A stretch of DNA of 41,720 bases, from assembly GCA_014378065.1 (NCBI GenBank), contig JACMOK010000068.1, positions 1 through 41,720 on the forward strand, given 5' to 3'. The position numbers were made by a program, and so were the translations under genes. Source of the stretch: Flavobacterium sp. Its GTDB lineage: Bacteria; Bacteroidota; Bacteroidia; Flavobacteriales; Flavobacteriaceae. Shown here piece after piece: positions 35,087 to 41,720 of the stretch (position 1 is its first letter; each line of letters opens with the position of its first letter). The notes beneath the pieces were generated by a model. That model had not been told where the DNA came from and searched no databases. It worked only from the letters and a program-made list of their open reading frames with translations.

Positions 35087-35668
35087 TTAGAATTTTACTT
35101 CAACGGGTTTGTCAGCACCTGCTACCGATTTAAAGTAGGGTTTTTCTTTGTAGCTTCCTAAAAATATACTTTGGGGCATGGCTAAAACGTATCCATTGTA
35201 CTGTTGTACAGATTCGTTAAAACGGGTTCTTGATGTCAAAATCTGATTTTCGGTACTCGCCAATTCATCCTGTAATTTTAAAAAATTAGCATTGGCTTTT
35301 AACTCGGGGTATCGTTCAACCGAGACCAAAAGTCGTGACAAAGAAGAGGTTATTCCCGATTGTGCTTGTTGAAATTGCGTTAACTGCTCGGGCGTGATAT
35401 TCGACGGATCAATATTAACGGATGTCGCTTTGGCACGGGCTTCAATTACTGCAGTTAAAGTTCCTTTTTCAAAATCGGCGGCACCTTTTACGGTGTTAAC
35501 TAAATTCCCAATCAAGTCGTTTCTTCTTTGGTAGGCAGTCTCGACATTTCCCCATTCTTTTCCTACCGCCTGATTGTAACGCAGGGCCGTGTTTTTAACG
35601 CCGACGACATAAAAGACGATAGCCAGTACAATTCCGATTCCGATGATCCAAGGCAAAAATTTTCTCAT
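35087..35668 (-). CDS. lemA: LemA family membrane protein
   Basis: This 193-residue protein has one N-terminal transmembrane helix (about 5-25) and a periplasmic antiparallel helical bundle. Family blocks are RYNQAVGKEWGNVETAYQRR, NDLIGNLVNTVKGAADFEKG, ERYPELKANANFLKLQDELA and TRFNESVQQYN. The molecular role of LemA is not established. It is commonly encoded beside TPM-domain genes, as here, with 80 bases to the first TPM gene. I consider lemA-TPM-TPM one operon. Confidence 0.95.
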   Translation of the reverse strand: MRKFLPWIIGIGIVLAIVFYVVGVKNTALRYNQAVGKEWGNVETAYQRRNDLIGNLVNTVKGAADFEKGTLTAVIEARAKATSVNIDPSNITPEQLTQFQQAQSGITSSLSRLLVSVERYPELKANANFLKLQDELASTENQILTSRTRFNESVQQYNGYVLAMPQSIFLGSYKEKPYFKSVAGADKPVEVKF

Positions 35669-35714
35669 GTTGTTTAATTTTAGAGGTTGCTATTTATTTT
35701 ATTTAATTCGCTGG

Positions 35715-36047
35715 TTACAATTCGTTTTTAATATGTTGTAGCTGCACTTTGATTCCTTCGAGCTTACTGATAATTTCAAATTTATCGAGTGTTTTTTTCT
35801 GTCCTTCTTTAAGATGGGTTTTGGCACCTTCCAGGGTAAAACCTCGCTCTTTAACCAAATGATAAATCAATTGTAAATTTTTCACATCCTCGGGCGTGAA
35901 CATCCGGTTGCCTTTTGCATTTTTTTTTGGTTTAAGAATATCAAATTCTTTGTCCCAAAATCGAATTAATGAGGCATTCACCCCAAATGCTCTGGCCAAT
36001 TCGCCAATACTAAAATACCTCTTTTCTGGTGATAGTTCTATGTGCAT
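35715..36047 (-). CDS. MerR-family transcriptional regulator
   Basis: This 110-residue protein has the MerR-type winged helix at residues 10-80: YFSIGELARAFGVNASLIRF, WDKEFDIL, GNRMFTPEDVKNLQLIYHLV. A short helical C-terminus probably makes the dimer coiled coil. No metal- or effector-binding cysteines are present, so the signal is unknown. Its ATG overlaps the stop of the M23 peptidase gene by 1 base (TAATG), suggesting translational coupling and joint expression. It precedes lemA by 46 bases. Confidence 0.92.
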   Translation of the reverse strand: MHIELSPEKRYFSIGELARAFGVNASLIRFWDKEFDILKPKKNAKGNRMFTPEDVKNLQLIYHLVKERGFTLEGAKTHLKEGQKKTLDKFEIISKLEGIKVQLQHIKNEL

Positions 36048-37024
36048 TAGTCTAAGGATTGATTTTCTTGATTTGCTAATTTGGATATGACAACATATTC
36101 AGCTGCCGAAATATTTCCGTAATAAAAGTTCAATGGGTTGACGACCGCTCCGTTTTTATGCACTTCATAGTGCAAATGCGGTCCTTCCGATCTTCCCGTA
36201 CTGCCAACATAACCAATGATGTCGCCGCGCTTTACCCGCTGTCCCACCCGGCAATTGTATTTACTCAGATGTCCATAGAGCGTTTCGTAACCAAAACCAT
36301 GTCGAAGAACAACATGATTTCCATAACCTGATGCGGTATTGTCGGCGCGATCCACTACACCATCGCCGGTTGCAAAAACGGGTGTGCCTATTTTGGCTGA
36401 GAAATCCATCCCTTCATGAAACTTTCTGACTTTCGTAAATGGATCACTTCGGTACCCAAAACCCGATGCCATCTGTTTTAAATTTTCATTTCGTACCGGC
36501 TGAATGGCAGGAATCGCCGCGAGCAAGTTGTTTTTTTCTTTAGCCAATTTTAATATTTCATCTAGCGACTTGGATTGAATCACCAACTCTTTAGAAATCA
36601 CATCCACGCGCTTTGCCGTGTTGATTACCAATTCAGAATTGTCATACCCTTCGAGTTCCTTATAACGATTGATCCCACCAAAACCTGCTTTTCGTTGTTC
36701 CTCTGGAATGGCAGATGTGTTAAAATAAACGCGGTATAGGTTATTGTCCCGATCTTCCACATTTTCCAAAACGTCATCAATTTGATCCATTTTTTTATTT
36801 AAAATCGCATAGCGCAATTTAAAATTTTCGATTTCTCTAGCTTGCAAACGGTCTTTTGGCGTTTCAAAAAATGGCGTATTGAGCAAAACCACAAAACTTA
36901 AAACGCCAAACAGACCCGAAGACAATAGGAACAAGGCAATATAACCAAATTTTGTAGCTTTTTTGATTTTTATTTTCCGGTAGGCCAAATTTTCTGAATC
37001 GTAATAATATTTTACCTTCGCCAT
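36047..37024 (-). CDS. M23 family peptidoglycan endopeptidase
   Basis: This 325-residue protein is membrane-anchored. The N-terminus is basic, with one helix at about residues 27-50 and a coiled coil from about 55 to 170. The C-terminal LytM/M23 domain (about 195-300) contains the zinc ligands: HEGMDF (H-x3-D) and HLHYEV (H-x-H), with GYGNHVVLRHGFGYETLYGH between. All catalytic residues appear intact, so it probably cleaves peptidoglycan cross-links. It is divergent from alaS and cotranscribed with the MerR gene. Confidence 0.94.
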   Translation of the reverse strand: MAKVKYYYDSENLAYRKIKIKKATKFGYIALFLLSSGLFGVLSFVVLLNTPFFETPKDRLQAREIENFKLRYAILNKKMDQIDDVLENVEDRDNNLYRVYFNTSAIPEEQRKAGFGGINRYKELEGYDNSELVINTAKRVDVISKELVIQSKSLDEILKLAKEKNNLLAAIPAIQPVRNENLKQMASGFGYRSDPFTKVRKFHEGMDFSAKIGTPVFATGDGVVDRADNTASGYGNHVVLRHGFGYETLYGHLSKYNCRVGQRVKRGDIIGYVGSTGRSEGPHLHYEVHKNGAVVNPLNFYYGNISAAEYVVISKLANQENQSLD

Positions 37025-37038
37025 GTTTTAAAATATAC

Positions 37039-37046
37039 TATTTTTG
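37039..37046 (+). promoter_or_regulatory. Candidate -7 box for alaS
   Basis: TATTTTTG is an exact TAnnTTTG match. TTC stands at the -33 position, 19 bases upstream (37017-37019), in place of TTG. It would give alaS a leader of about 235 bases that includes palindromic copy 4. Confidence 0.3.
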
Positions 37047-37159
37047 CATCTGAAAGAGGGCTTTTTCTGTTCCCTGTTACAACTTAGTCGAACAAATTTA
37101 AAGAAATGTTTCATTTGTCGGGCTCTTTTTGTCAGAATTAAAATGATAAGGTGCCTTTT

Positions 37160-37262
37160 CCGGCTATCCGTTGCAATCTTTTTTATTTTTTTGTCGCCGT
37201 GATCCGAGTCGAAGCGCGGTTTTAAAAAAAACAAAAAAGGATTTCCGCTACGATCCGGGGCA
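37160..37262. repeat. Flavobacterial palindromic element, copy 4, in the alaS leader
   Basis: The left arm CCGGCTATCCGTTGCAATCT (37160-37179) is followed by a T-rich stretch with one A and GTCGCC. The right arm is an A-rich stretch, then GGATTTCCGCTACGATCCGG, then GGC. The T and A tracts pair to form a long hairpin. It matches copy 1 in both arms. The element ends 23 bases before the alaS start, in the 261-base gap between M23 and alaS; the rest of the gap holds little but the candidate -7 box. Confidence 0.75.
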
Positions 37263-37285
37263 TACCATACAACTGCAATCAAAAC

Positions 37286-39919
37286 ATGAAATCACAAGAC
37301 GTAAGAAAACAATTTCTCGATTTTTTTCAAAGCAAAGGACACTTAATCGTTCCTTCTGCTCCGATAGTCCTCAAAGACGATCCGACACTGATGTTCAACA
37401 ATTCGGGCATGGCGCAGTTTAAGGAATATTTTCTGGGCAACGGCACACCCAAGAGCAAACGAATTGCCGATACCCAAAAATGCCTTCGCGTGTCGGGAAA
37501 ACACAACGATCTAGAGGAAGTCGGTATCGATACCTACCACCACACTATGTTTGAGATGCTGGGCAACTGGAGTTTTGGCGATTACTTCAAGAAAGAAGCC
37601 ATTCACTGGGCCTGGGAATTGCTGGTGGACGTATACAAAATAGACAAAGACCTGCTATATGTCACCGTTTTTGAGGGCAGTGAAGAAGAAAACGTGCCTT
37701 TCGATCAGGAAGCCTATGACATTTGGAAAACGTTAATTGCCGAAGACCGCATTTTATTAGGCAATAAAAAAGACAATTTTTGGGAAATGGGAGAGCAGGG
37801 TCCTTGTGGTCCGTGTTCCGAAATTCATGTCGATATCCGCTCGGCAGAGGAAAAAACAAAAGTATCTGGGAAGGAACTGGTCAACAACGACCATCCGCAT
37901 GTAGTCGAAATCTGGAACAATGTGTTTATGGAATTCAACCGCAAAGCCGATGGCTCGCTTGAAAAATTGCCCGCCAAACACGTCGACACCGGAATGGGTT
38001 TCGAAAGGTTGTGTATGGTGTTGCAAAATGTACAATCAAATTATGATACCGATGTGTTTACACCCTTAATTCAAAAGATTGAAAGTGTCACCGGTGCCAA
38101 ATATACAATCAAACCCAAAGACGATGAAGAAGAAAAAATCAACACCGCCATTCGGGTCATTGCCGACCACGTTCGCGCGGTAGCCTTTGCGATTGCTGAC
38201 GGACAGCTGCCCTCAAATACCGGAGCCGGTTATGTGATCAGAAGAATTTTACGCCGCGCCATCCGATATGGATTTACTTTTTTAGAGACTAAAGAAGCCT
38301 TTATTTACCAATTGGTCAGCACTTTGAGCGATCAGATGGGAGGTGCTTTTCCGGAAATTACATCGCAGCAAAACCTGGTTACCAACGTGATTCGTGAAGA
38401 GGAAAATTCCTTTTTAAGAACCTTAGACCAAGGGCTACAATTGCTCGAAAATGTAATTTCAGAAGCAGAAGATAACACGGTTACCGGACAAAAAGCGTTT
38501 GAATTGTATGACACCTTTGGCTTTCCCATTGATTTAACGGCGCTGATTTTAAGAGAGCGCCAGGTAGCACTCGATGAAGCCGGTTTCGATAAAGCAATGT
38601 TCGAACAAAAAACGCGTTCCCGTGCTGCTTCCGAAGTATCTACCGATGACTGGACCATTTTAATAGAAGGCAATACTGAGACATTTGTAGGCTACGATCT
38701 TTTGGTTAATGAAGTAAAAATTACCCGTTACCGCAAAGTCGACTCAAAAAAGGAAGGCAAAATGTATCAAATTGTGCTCGATCATACGCCATTTTATCCA
38801 GAAGGCGGCGGGCAAGTCGGCGACCAAGGTGTTTTAAATACCCCAAATGAAACTATCGCCATTGTCGATACAAAAAAGGAAAACAACCTGATTCTGCACT
38901 TGACCAAAAGTCTTCCTGAAAATGTGGCGGGTACATTTATAGCCAAAGTCGACAGCCGATTGCGAACCGATTCTGCCAAAAACCATTCCGCTACCCATTT
39001 AATGCATCAAGCGTTACGAAGTGTTTTAGGAACGCATGTTGAGCAAAAAGGATCGCTGGTCAATCCGAATTATTTGCGTTTCGATTTTTCACATTTTGCC
39101 AAGTTGTCTGAAACACAATTGCAGCAAGTCGAAGATTTTGTCAATAGCAGAATTCAAGAGCATTTGCCTTTAATCGAAAGAAGAAATATTCCATTTCAGC
39201 AAGCTGTAGCGGAAGGGGCGATGGCGTTGTTTGGAGAAAAGTATGGCGATTCCGTGCGTGCTATAAAATTTGGTAATAGCATTGAATTGTGCGGGGGCAT
39301 TCACGTTAGTAATACCGCCGACATCTGGCATTTTAAAATTATTAGCGAAGGCGCCGTAGCCGCAGGCATCCGTCGTATTGAAGCGATCACTAGTACAGCT
39401 GTAAAATCGTACTATGCGTCGCATGAAATGATGCTTTACGACATCAAGTTGGCTTTGAAAAACCCTCAGGATTCGCTTAAGGCTGTGGTTGCATTGCAAG
39501 AGGACAACATTAAATTGTCTCGACAGATTGAAATGCTAATGAAGGAAAAAGTTAAAAACATGACCGCAGAATTGGTTACCGAGCTCAAAGAAATTAACGG
39601 GGTGCAATTTTTAGCCAAATTGGTCGATTTGGATTCGAATGGTGTAAAAGATTTGGCATACGAAATTGGCCATACGGCTAAAAATATATTTTTAGTTTTG
39701 GCTACGGCTGAGCAAGACAAACCCATGCTCACCTGTTATGTATCGAAAGAATTGGTAGCCCAGAAAAACCTGAACGCTAACCTTGTGGTTCGGGAACTCG
39801 GCAAATATATTTTAGGTGGTGGTGGCGGGCAGCCATTTTTTGCAACAGCGGGAGGGAAAGACGTATTGGGAATTCCTGAAGCCTTGGAGAAGGCGGTTGC
39901 TTTCGTGAACCAAATTTAG
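37286..39919 (+). CDS. alaS: Alanine--tRNA ligase
   Basis: AlaRS charges tRNA-Ala and edits misacylated products. It has 877 residues. The catalytic domain starts [19 protein letters not shown] and has the class II motif 2 [20 protein letters not shown] and the motif 3 region [16 protein letters not shown]. The editing domain carries HSATHLMH (H-x3-H) and CGGIH zinc ligands. The C-Ala domain ends in [14 protein letters not shown]. All domains are complete and in order, so this is the normal full-length enzyme. The promoter is not clear; a palindromic element lies directly upstream. Confidence 0.98.
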   Translation: MKSQDVRKQFLDFFQSKGHLIVPSAPIVLKDDPTLMFNNSGMAQFKEYFLGNGTPKSKRIADTQKCLRVSGKHNDLEEVGIDTYHHTMFEMLGNWSFGDYFKKEAIHWAWELLVDVYKIDKDLLYVTVFEGSEEENVPFDQEAYDIWKTLIAEDRILLGNKKDNFWEMGEQGPCGPCSEIHVDIRSAEEKTKVSGKELVNNDHPHVVEIWNNVFMEFNRKADGSLEKLPAKHVDTGMGFERLCMVLQNVQSNYDTDVFTPLIQKIESVTGAKYTIKPKDDEEEKINTAIRVIADHVRAVAFAIADGQLPSNTGAGYVIRRILRRAIRYGFTFLETKEAFIYQLVSTLSDQMGGAFPEITSQQNLVTNVIREEENSFLRTLDQGLQLLENVISEAEDNTVTGQKAFELYDTFGFPIDLTALILRERQVALDEAGFDKAMFEQKTRSRAASEVSTDDWTILIEGNTETFVGYDLLVNEVKITRYRKVDSKKEGKMYQIVLDHTPFYPEGGGQVGDQGVLNTPNETIAIVDTKKENNLILHLTKSLPENVAGTFIAKVDSRLRTDSAKNHSATHLMHQALRSVLGTHVEQKGSLVNPNYLRFDFSHFAKLSETQLQQVEDFVNSRIQEHLPLIERRNIPFQQAVAEGAMALFGEKYGDSVRAIKFGNSIELCGGIHVSNTADIWHFKIISEGAVAAGIRRIEAITSTAVKSYYASHEMMLYDIKLALKNPQDSLKAVVALQEDNIKLSRQIEMLMKEKVKNMTAELVTELKEINGVQFLAKLVDLDSNGVKDLAYEIGHTAKNIFLVLATAEQDKPMLTCYVSKELVAQKNLNANLVVRELGKYILGGGGGQPFFATAGGKDVLGIPEALEKAVAFVNQI

Positions 39920-40010
39920 CGGTGGATCATTTGGTTTAATCAAAAAATTTTTTTATGTGATTCTTTTTAAGTTTATTTGTCAAAAATTATTAAAATATAA
40001 AATTATTAAA

Positions 40011-40781
40011 ATGAAGAAGTTACTTTTAATGTTAAGCGTTTGCATGGTGTTTTTTTCTTCTTGTATCCAAAATCCAACTGAGAATCCGGATCCAACAATA
40101 GTGCCGCCTGCCGGACTTCTATTAAAAAAAGCTGTAGATACTTATCAAGGCGCAACAGGCGACAGCATCGTAACGAGTAATTTTACATATCTCGGCAACA
40201 AACTGGTAAGTGTGATTGATGATGTGGCCACAGAATCTGATATGTATGTCACCTACACGGGAAACCTTATTAGCAAAATCGAATACCAATACATCGATGG
40301 ATCTGTCGACCAACGAAACACTTACATTTATGATGATACCAACCGCTTGGTTACTTTCATAAGGGTTGATCCAGAAATGGATTTGGGCAATAAGGAAACC
40401 TATGTTTACAACTCAGACGGAACCATTTCAGTGACTTCGTTCATTGGGGATGCTACCACGCAAACCCAGGCGAGTGCATCCGTGGGCACCATCACTTTTA
40501 CCGCCGGTGAAATCAGTACCATCACCGACAGCGATTTAACCGTGACTTACACCTATGACAACAAAAACAACCCGCAGAAGAATATTCTCGGAATGGATAA
40601 AATCGCCTTCGCTGATCATTATACCTCAGGTATCATGCATAACGTACTGACCGAAACCGAAAATCGGCTCGGAATTATAGATTCCTATATTTACCAGTAT
40701 ACTTATAACACACAAGATTATCCTGCGACCATCATTCAGGATGAAGGAGAAGGCACTTTTACTACGGCCTATTTCTACTAA
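40011..40781 (+). CDS. Lipoprotein with YD-like repeats
   Basis: This 256-residue protein has a lipoprotein signal MKKLLLMLSVCMVFFSSC (Cys18); the ATG at 40011 is preferred over the upstream frame from 39957. The mature part is beta-rich with RHS/YD-like strands, such as NTYIYDDTNRLVTF, ETYVYNSDGTISV and VTYTYDNKNNPQKNI, the pattern common in small Bacteroidota lipoproteins (DUF4595-like). The protein probably sits on the outer membrane. Its function is unknown. It starts 91 bases after alaS, without a clear promoter, and ends at a hairpin. Confidence 0.8.
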   Translation: MKKLLLMLSVCMVFFSSCIQNPTENPDPTIVPPAGLLLKKAVDTYQGATGDSIVTSNFTYLGNKLVSVIDDVATESDMYVTYTGNLISKIEYQYIDGSVDQRNTYIYDDTNRLVTFIRVDPEMDLGNKETYVYNSDGTISVTSFIGDATTQTQASASVGTITFTAGEISTITDSDLTVTYTYDNKNNPQKNILGMDKIAFADHYTSGIMHNVLTETENRLGIIDSYIYQYTYNTQDYPATIIQDEGEGTFTTAYFY

Positions 40782-40805
40782 ATATTAGTTTCAAAGAATA
40801 CTGCA

Positions 40806-40842
40806 AGACCTGGATGGCTCAACAGAGTTTCCGGGTTTTTTT
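40806..40842 (+). terminator. Probable terminator after the YD-like lipoprotein gene
   Basis: ACCTGGA (40808-40814) pairs with TCCGGGT (40830-40836, one T-G wobble), with a 15-base loop, followed by a T run to 40842. Confidence 0.62.
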
Positions 40843-40974
40843 ATGGATTGTAGTTTTTATTACCAAATTATGGCTTTATTTGTGAAAGCAATTTAGTCCT
40901 ATACAAACAATTTTTGCTATGACAATTGCATTCAAATTGCTCAAAATCCCATACTACATTAGTACTTCTCCATC

Positions 40975-41720
40975 ATGCAATTTACCACACCCATAACCAT
41001 CCCACAAAGTGATCATGCCATTGATTATGATTCTAAGATACTGGCCTTCGGTTCGTGCTTTGCTCAGAATGTTGCAGAAAAGTTCGACTACTATAAATTT
41101 CAAAATACGGTTAATCTTTTTGGAATTTTATTTCACCCATTGGCAATTCACAACATCATTCATAGAGCCATCGCGGAAGAGTTTTTTGTCGAACAAGATC
41201 TTTTTTACGCAAACGAACTTTGGCATTGTTTCGAAGTGCATTCTGATTGTAGTTCAAACCACAAAGAAAATTTACTAAAACAGTTAAACCAAAAATTAAT
41301 TGTTTTAAAAACTCAAATCCAGTCGGCATCTCACCTCATTATTACGTTTGGTACCGCATGGGTTTACCGTAAAAAAACCACACAAAAGATTGTTGCCAAT
41401 TGCCATAAAGTACCTCAAACAGAGTTTGAAAAAGAATTGTTGACGGCGACAGCAATTCAACAAGCAATTGAAGAAACCCTTGCGGCAATTCGTGGCGTCA
41501 ATCCCAATGTTCATGTGGTTCTTACTGTTTCTCCGGTGCGTCATCTCAAGGATGGTTTTACAGAAAACCAGCAAAGCAAATCGAATATAATTAGTGCCCT
41601 GCACCAAGCGATTAGGCAATTTCCAGCAATGGCCGACTATTTTCCATCTTACGAAATCATGATCGACGAGTTGCGAGATTACCGCTTTTACGCGCAGGAC
41701 ATGGTGCATCCCAATGCCAT
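40975..41720 (+). CDS. GSCFA domain protein, cut by the window end
   Basis: The frame stays open from ATG at 40975 to the end of the window (over 248 codons) and is not complete. GSCFA occurs at residues 26-30 (KILAFGSCFAQN). Further family blocks are NLFGILFHPLAIHNII, LIITFGTAWVYR, VVLTVSPVRHLKDG and DELRDYRFYAQDMVHPN, the last carrying the D-x-x-H type motif. GSCFA proteins resemble SGNH hydrolases, with GSCFA as the probable nucleophile block. The substrate is unknown. Complete relatives are somewhat over 300 residues, so perhaps 60-80 are missing. Confidence 0.9.
   Translation, partial: MQFTTPITIPQSDHAIDYDSKILAFGSCFAQNVAEKFDYYKFQNTVNLFGILFHPLAIHNIIHRAIAEEFFVEQDLFYANELWHCFEVHSDCSSNHKENLLKQLNQKLIVLKTQIQSASHLIITFGTAWVYRKKTTQKIVANCHKVPQTEFEKELLTATAIQQAIEETLAAIRGVNPNVHVVLTVSPVRHLKDGFTENQQSKSNIISALHQAIRQFPAMADYFPSYEIMIDELRDYRFYAQDMVHPNA

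Noticed and set aside
41305..41709. Minus-strand open frame of 134 codons near the right end
   Set aside because: It lies antisense to the GSCFA gene, which has clear family motifs in the plus frame.
1..41720. CRISPR array, prophage, insertion sequence or integrase
   Set aside because: No regular spaced repeats, phage structural genes, transposase or integrase motifs were found on either strand.

Overview
The window is chromosomal DNA from a member of the Bacteroidota, most likely the genus Flavobacterium or a close relative. The evidence is an AT-rich sequence, a complete gldKLMN gliding/type IX secretion cluster, promoters of the TTTG-N17-20-TAnnTTTG type in place of sigma70-type boxes, few Shine-Dalgarno sequences, 7-TM AraC regulators, GIN-domain, GSCFA and DUF983 proteins, and dispersed palindromic elements of a kind I associate with Flavobacterium. 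No phage, plasmid, insertion sequence, CRISPR or integrase gene is visible.

Layout. 1-3015: 3' part of topA, then an arginase-fold gene with damaged metal motifs. 3289-7951: gldK, gldL, gldM, gldN, closed by a strong terminator. 8017-11995: FAD oxidoreductase, DUF983 zinc-ribbon membrane protein, ABC-F ATPase, DUF4345 membrane protein. 11983-15789, all on the minus strand: a five-gene envelope operon (two paralogous small lipoproteins, a GIN-domain protein, DoxX, another lipoprotein) downstream of a 7-TM AraC regulator. 15830-19303: App1-type phosphatidate phosphatase divergent from a DAG-kinase-family gene, then a GNAT-like protein and a pterin carbinolamine dehydratase. 19319-19787: a decayed DUF1761 gene. 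20035-25635: a plant-type LRR protein, a 1242-residue phosphoesterase/beta-barrel lipoprotein, and a propeller-like lipoprotein. 25782-27556: zinc alcohol dehydrogenase, a frameshifted small gene, a SemiSWEET. 27783-30858: initiator tRNA, era, a small membrane protein, der. 30952-33732: a TonB-receptor-like barrel protein. 33766-37024, minus strand: M23 peptidase, MerR, LemA and two TPM-domain proteins. 37286-41720: alaS, a lipoprotein, and a GSCFA protein cut by the window end.

How the parts fit. GldK/N (outer-membrane ring) and GldL/M (proton-driven inner-membrane motor) form the core of the type IX secretion/gliding machine. era, der, alaS, topA, the initiator tRNA and the ABC-F gene are translation and chromosome housekeeping. 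Most of the rest acts in the envelope: many predicted lipoproteins, barrel proteins and peptidoglycan factors. The DAG kinase and App1 genes encode opposite steps between diacylglycerol and phosphatidate.

I see no clearly new multi-gene defence or biosynthetic system. The most unusual items are the three-part phosphoesterase / kinase-like / barrel protein, the catalytically damaged arginase-fold gene beside gldK, the 8 x 24-residue LRR protein, the paired-lipoprotein/GIN/DoxX operon, two decaying genes, and four copies of a palindromic intergenic element, one of them in the leader of alaS.
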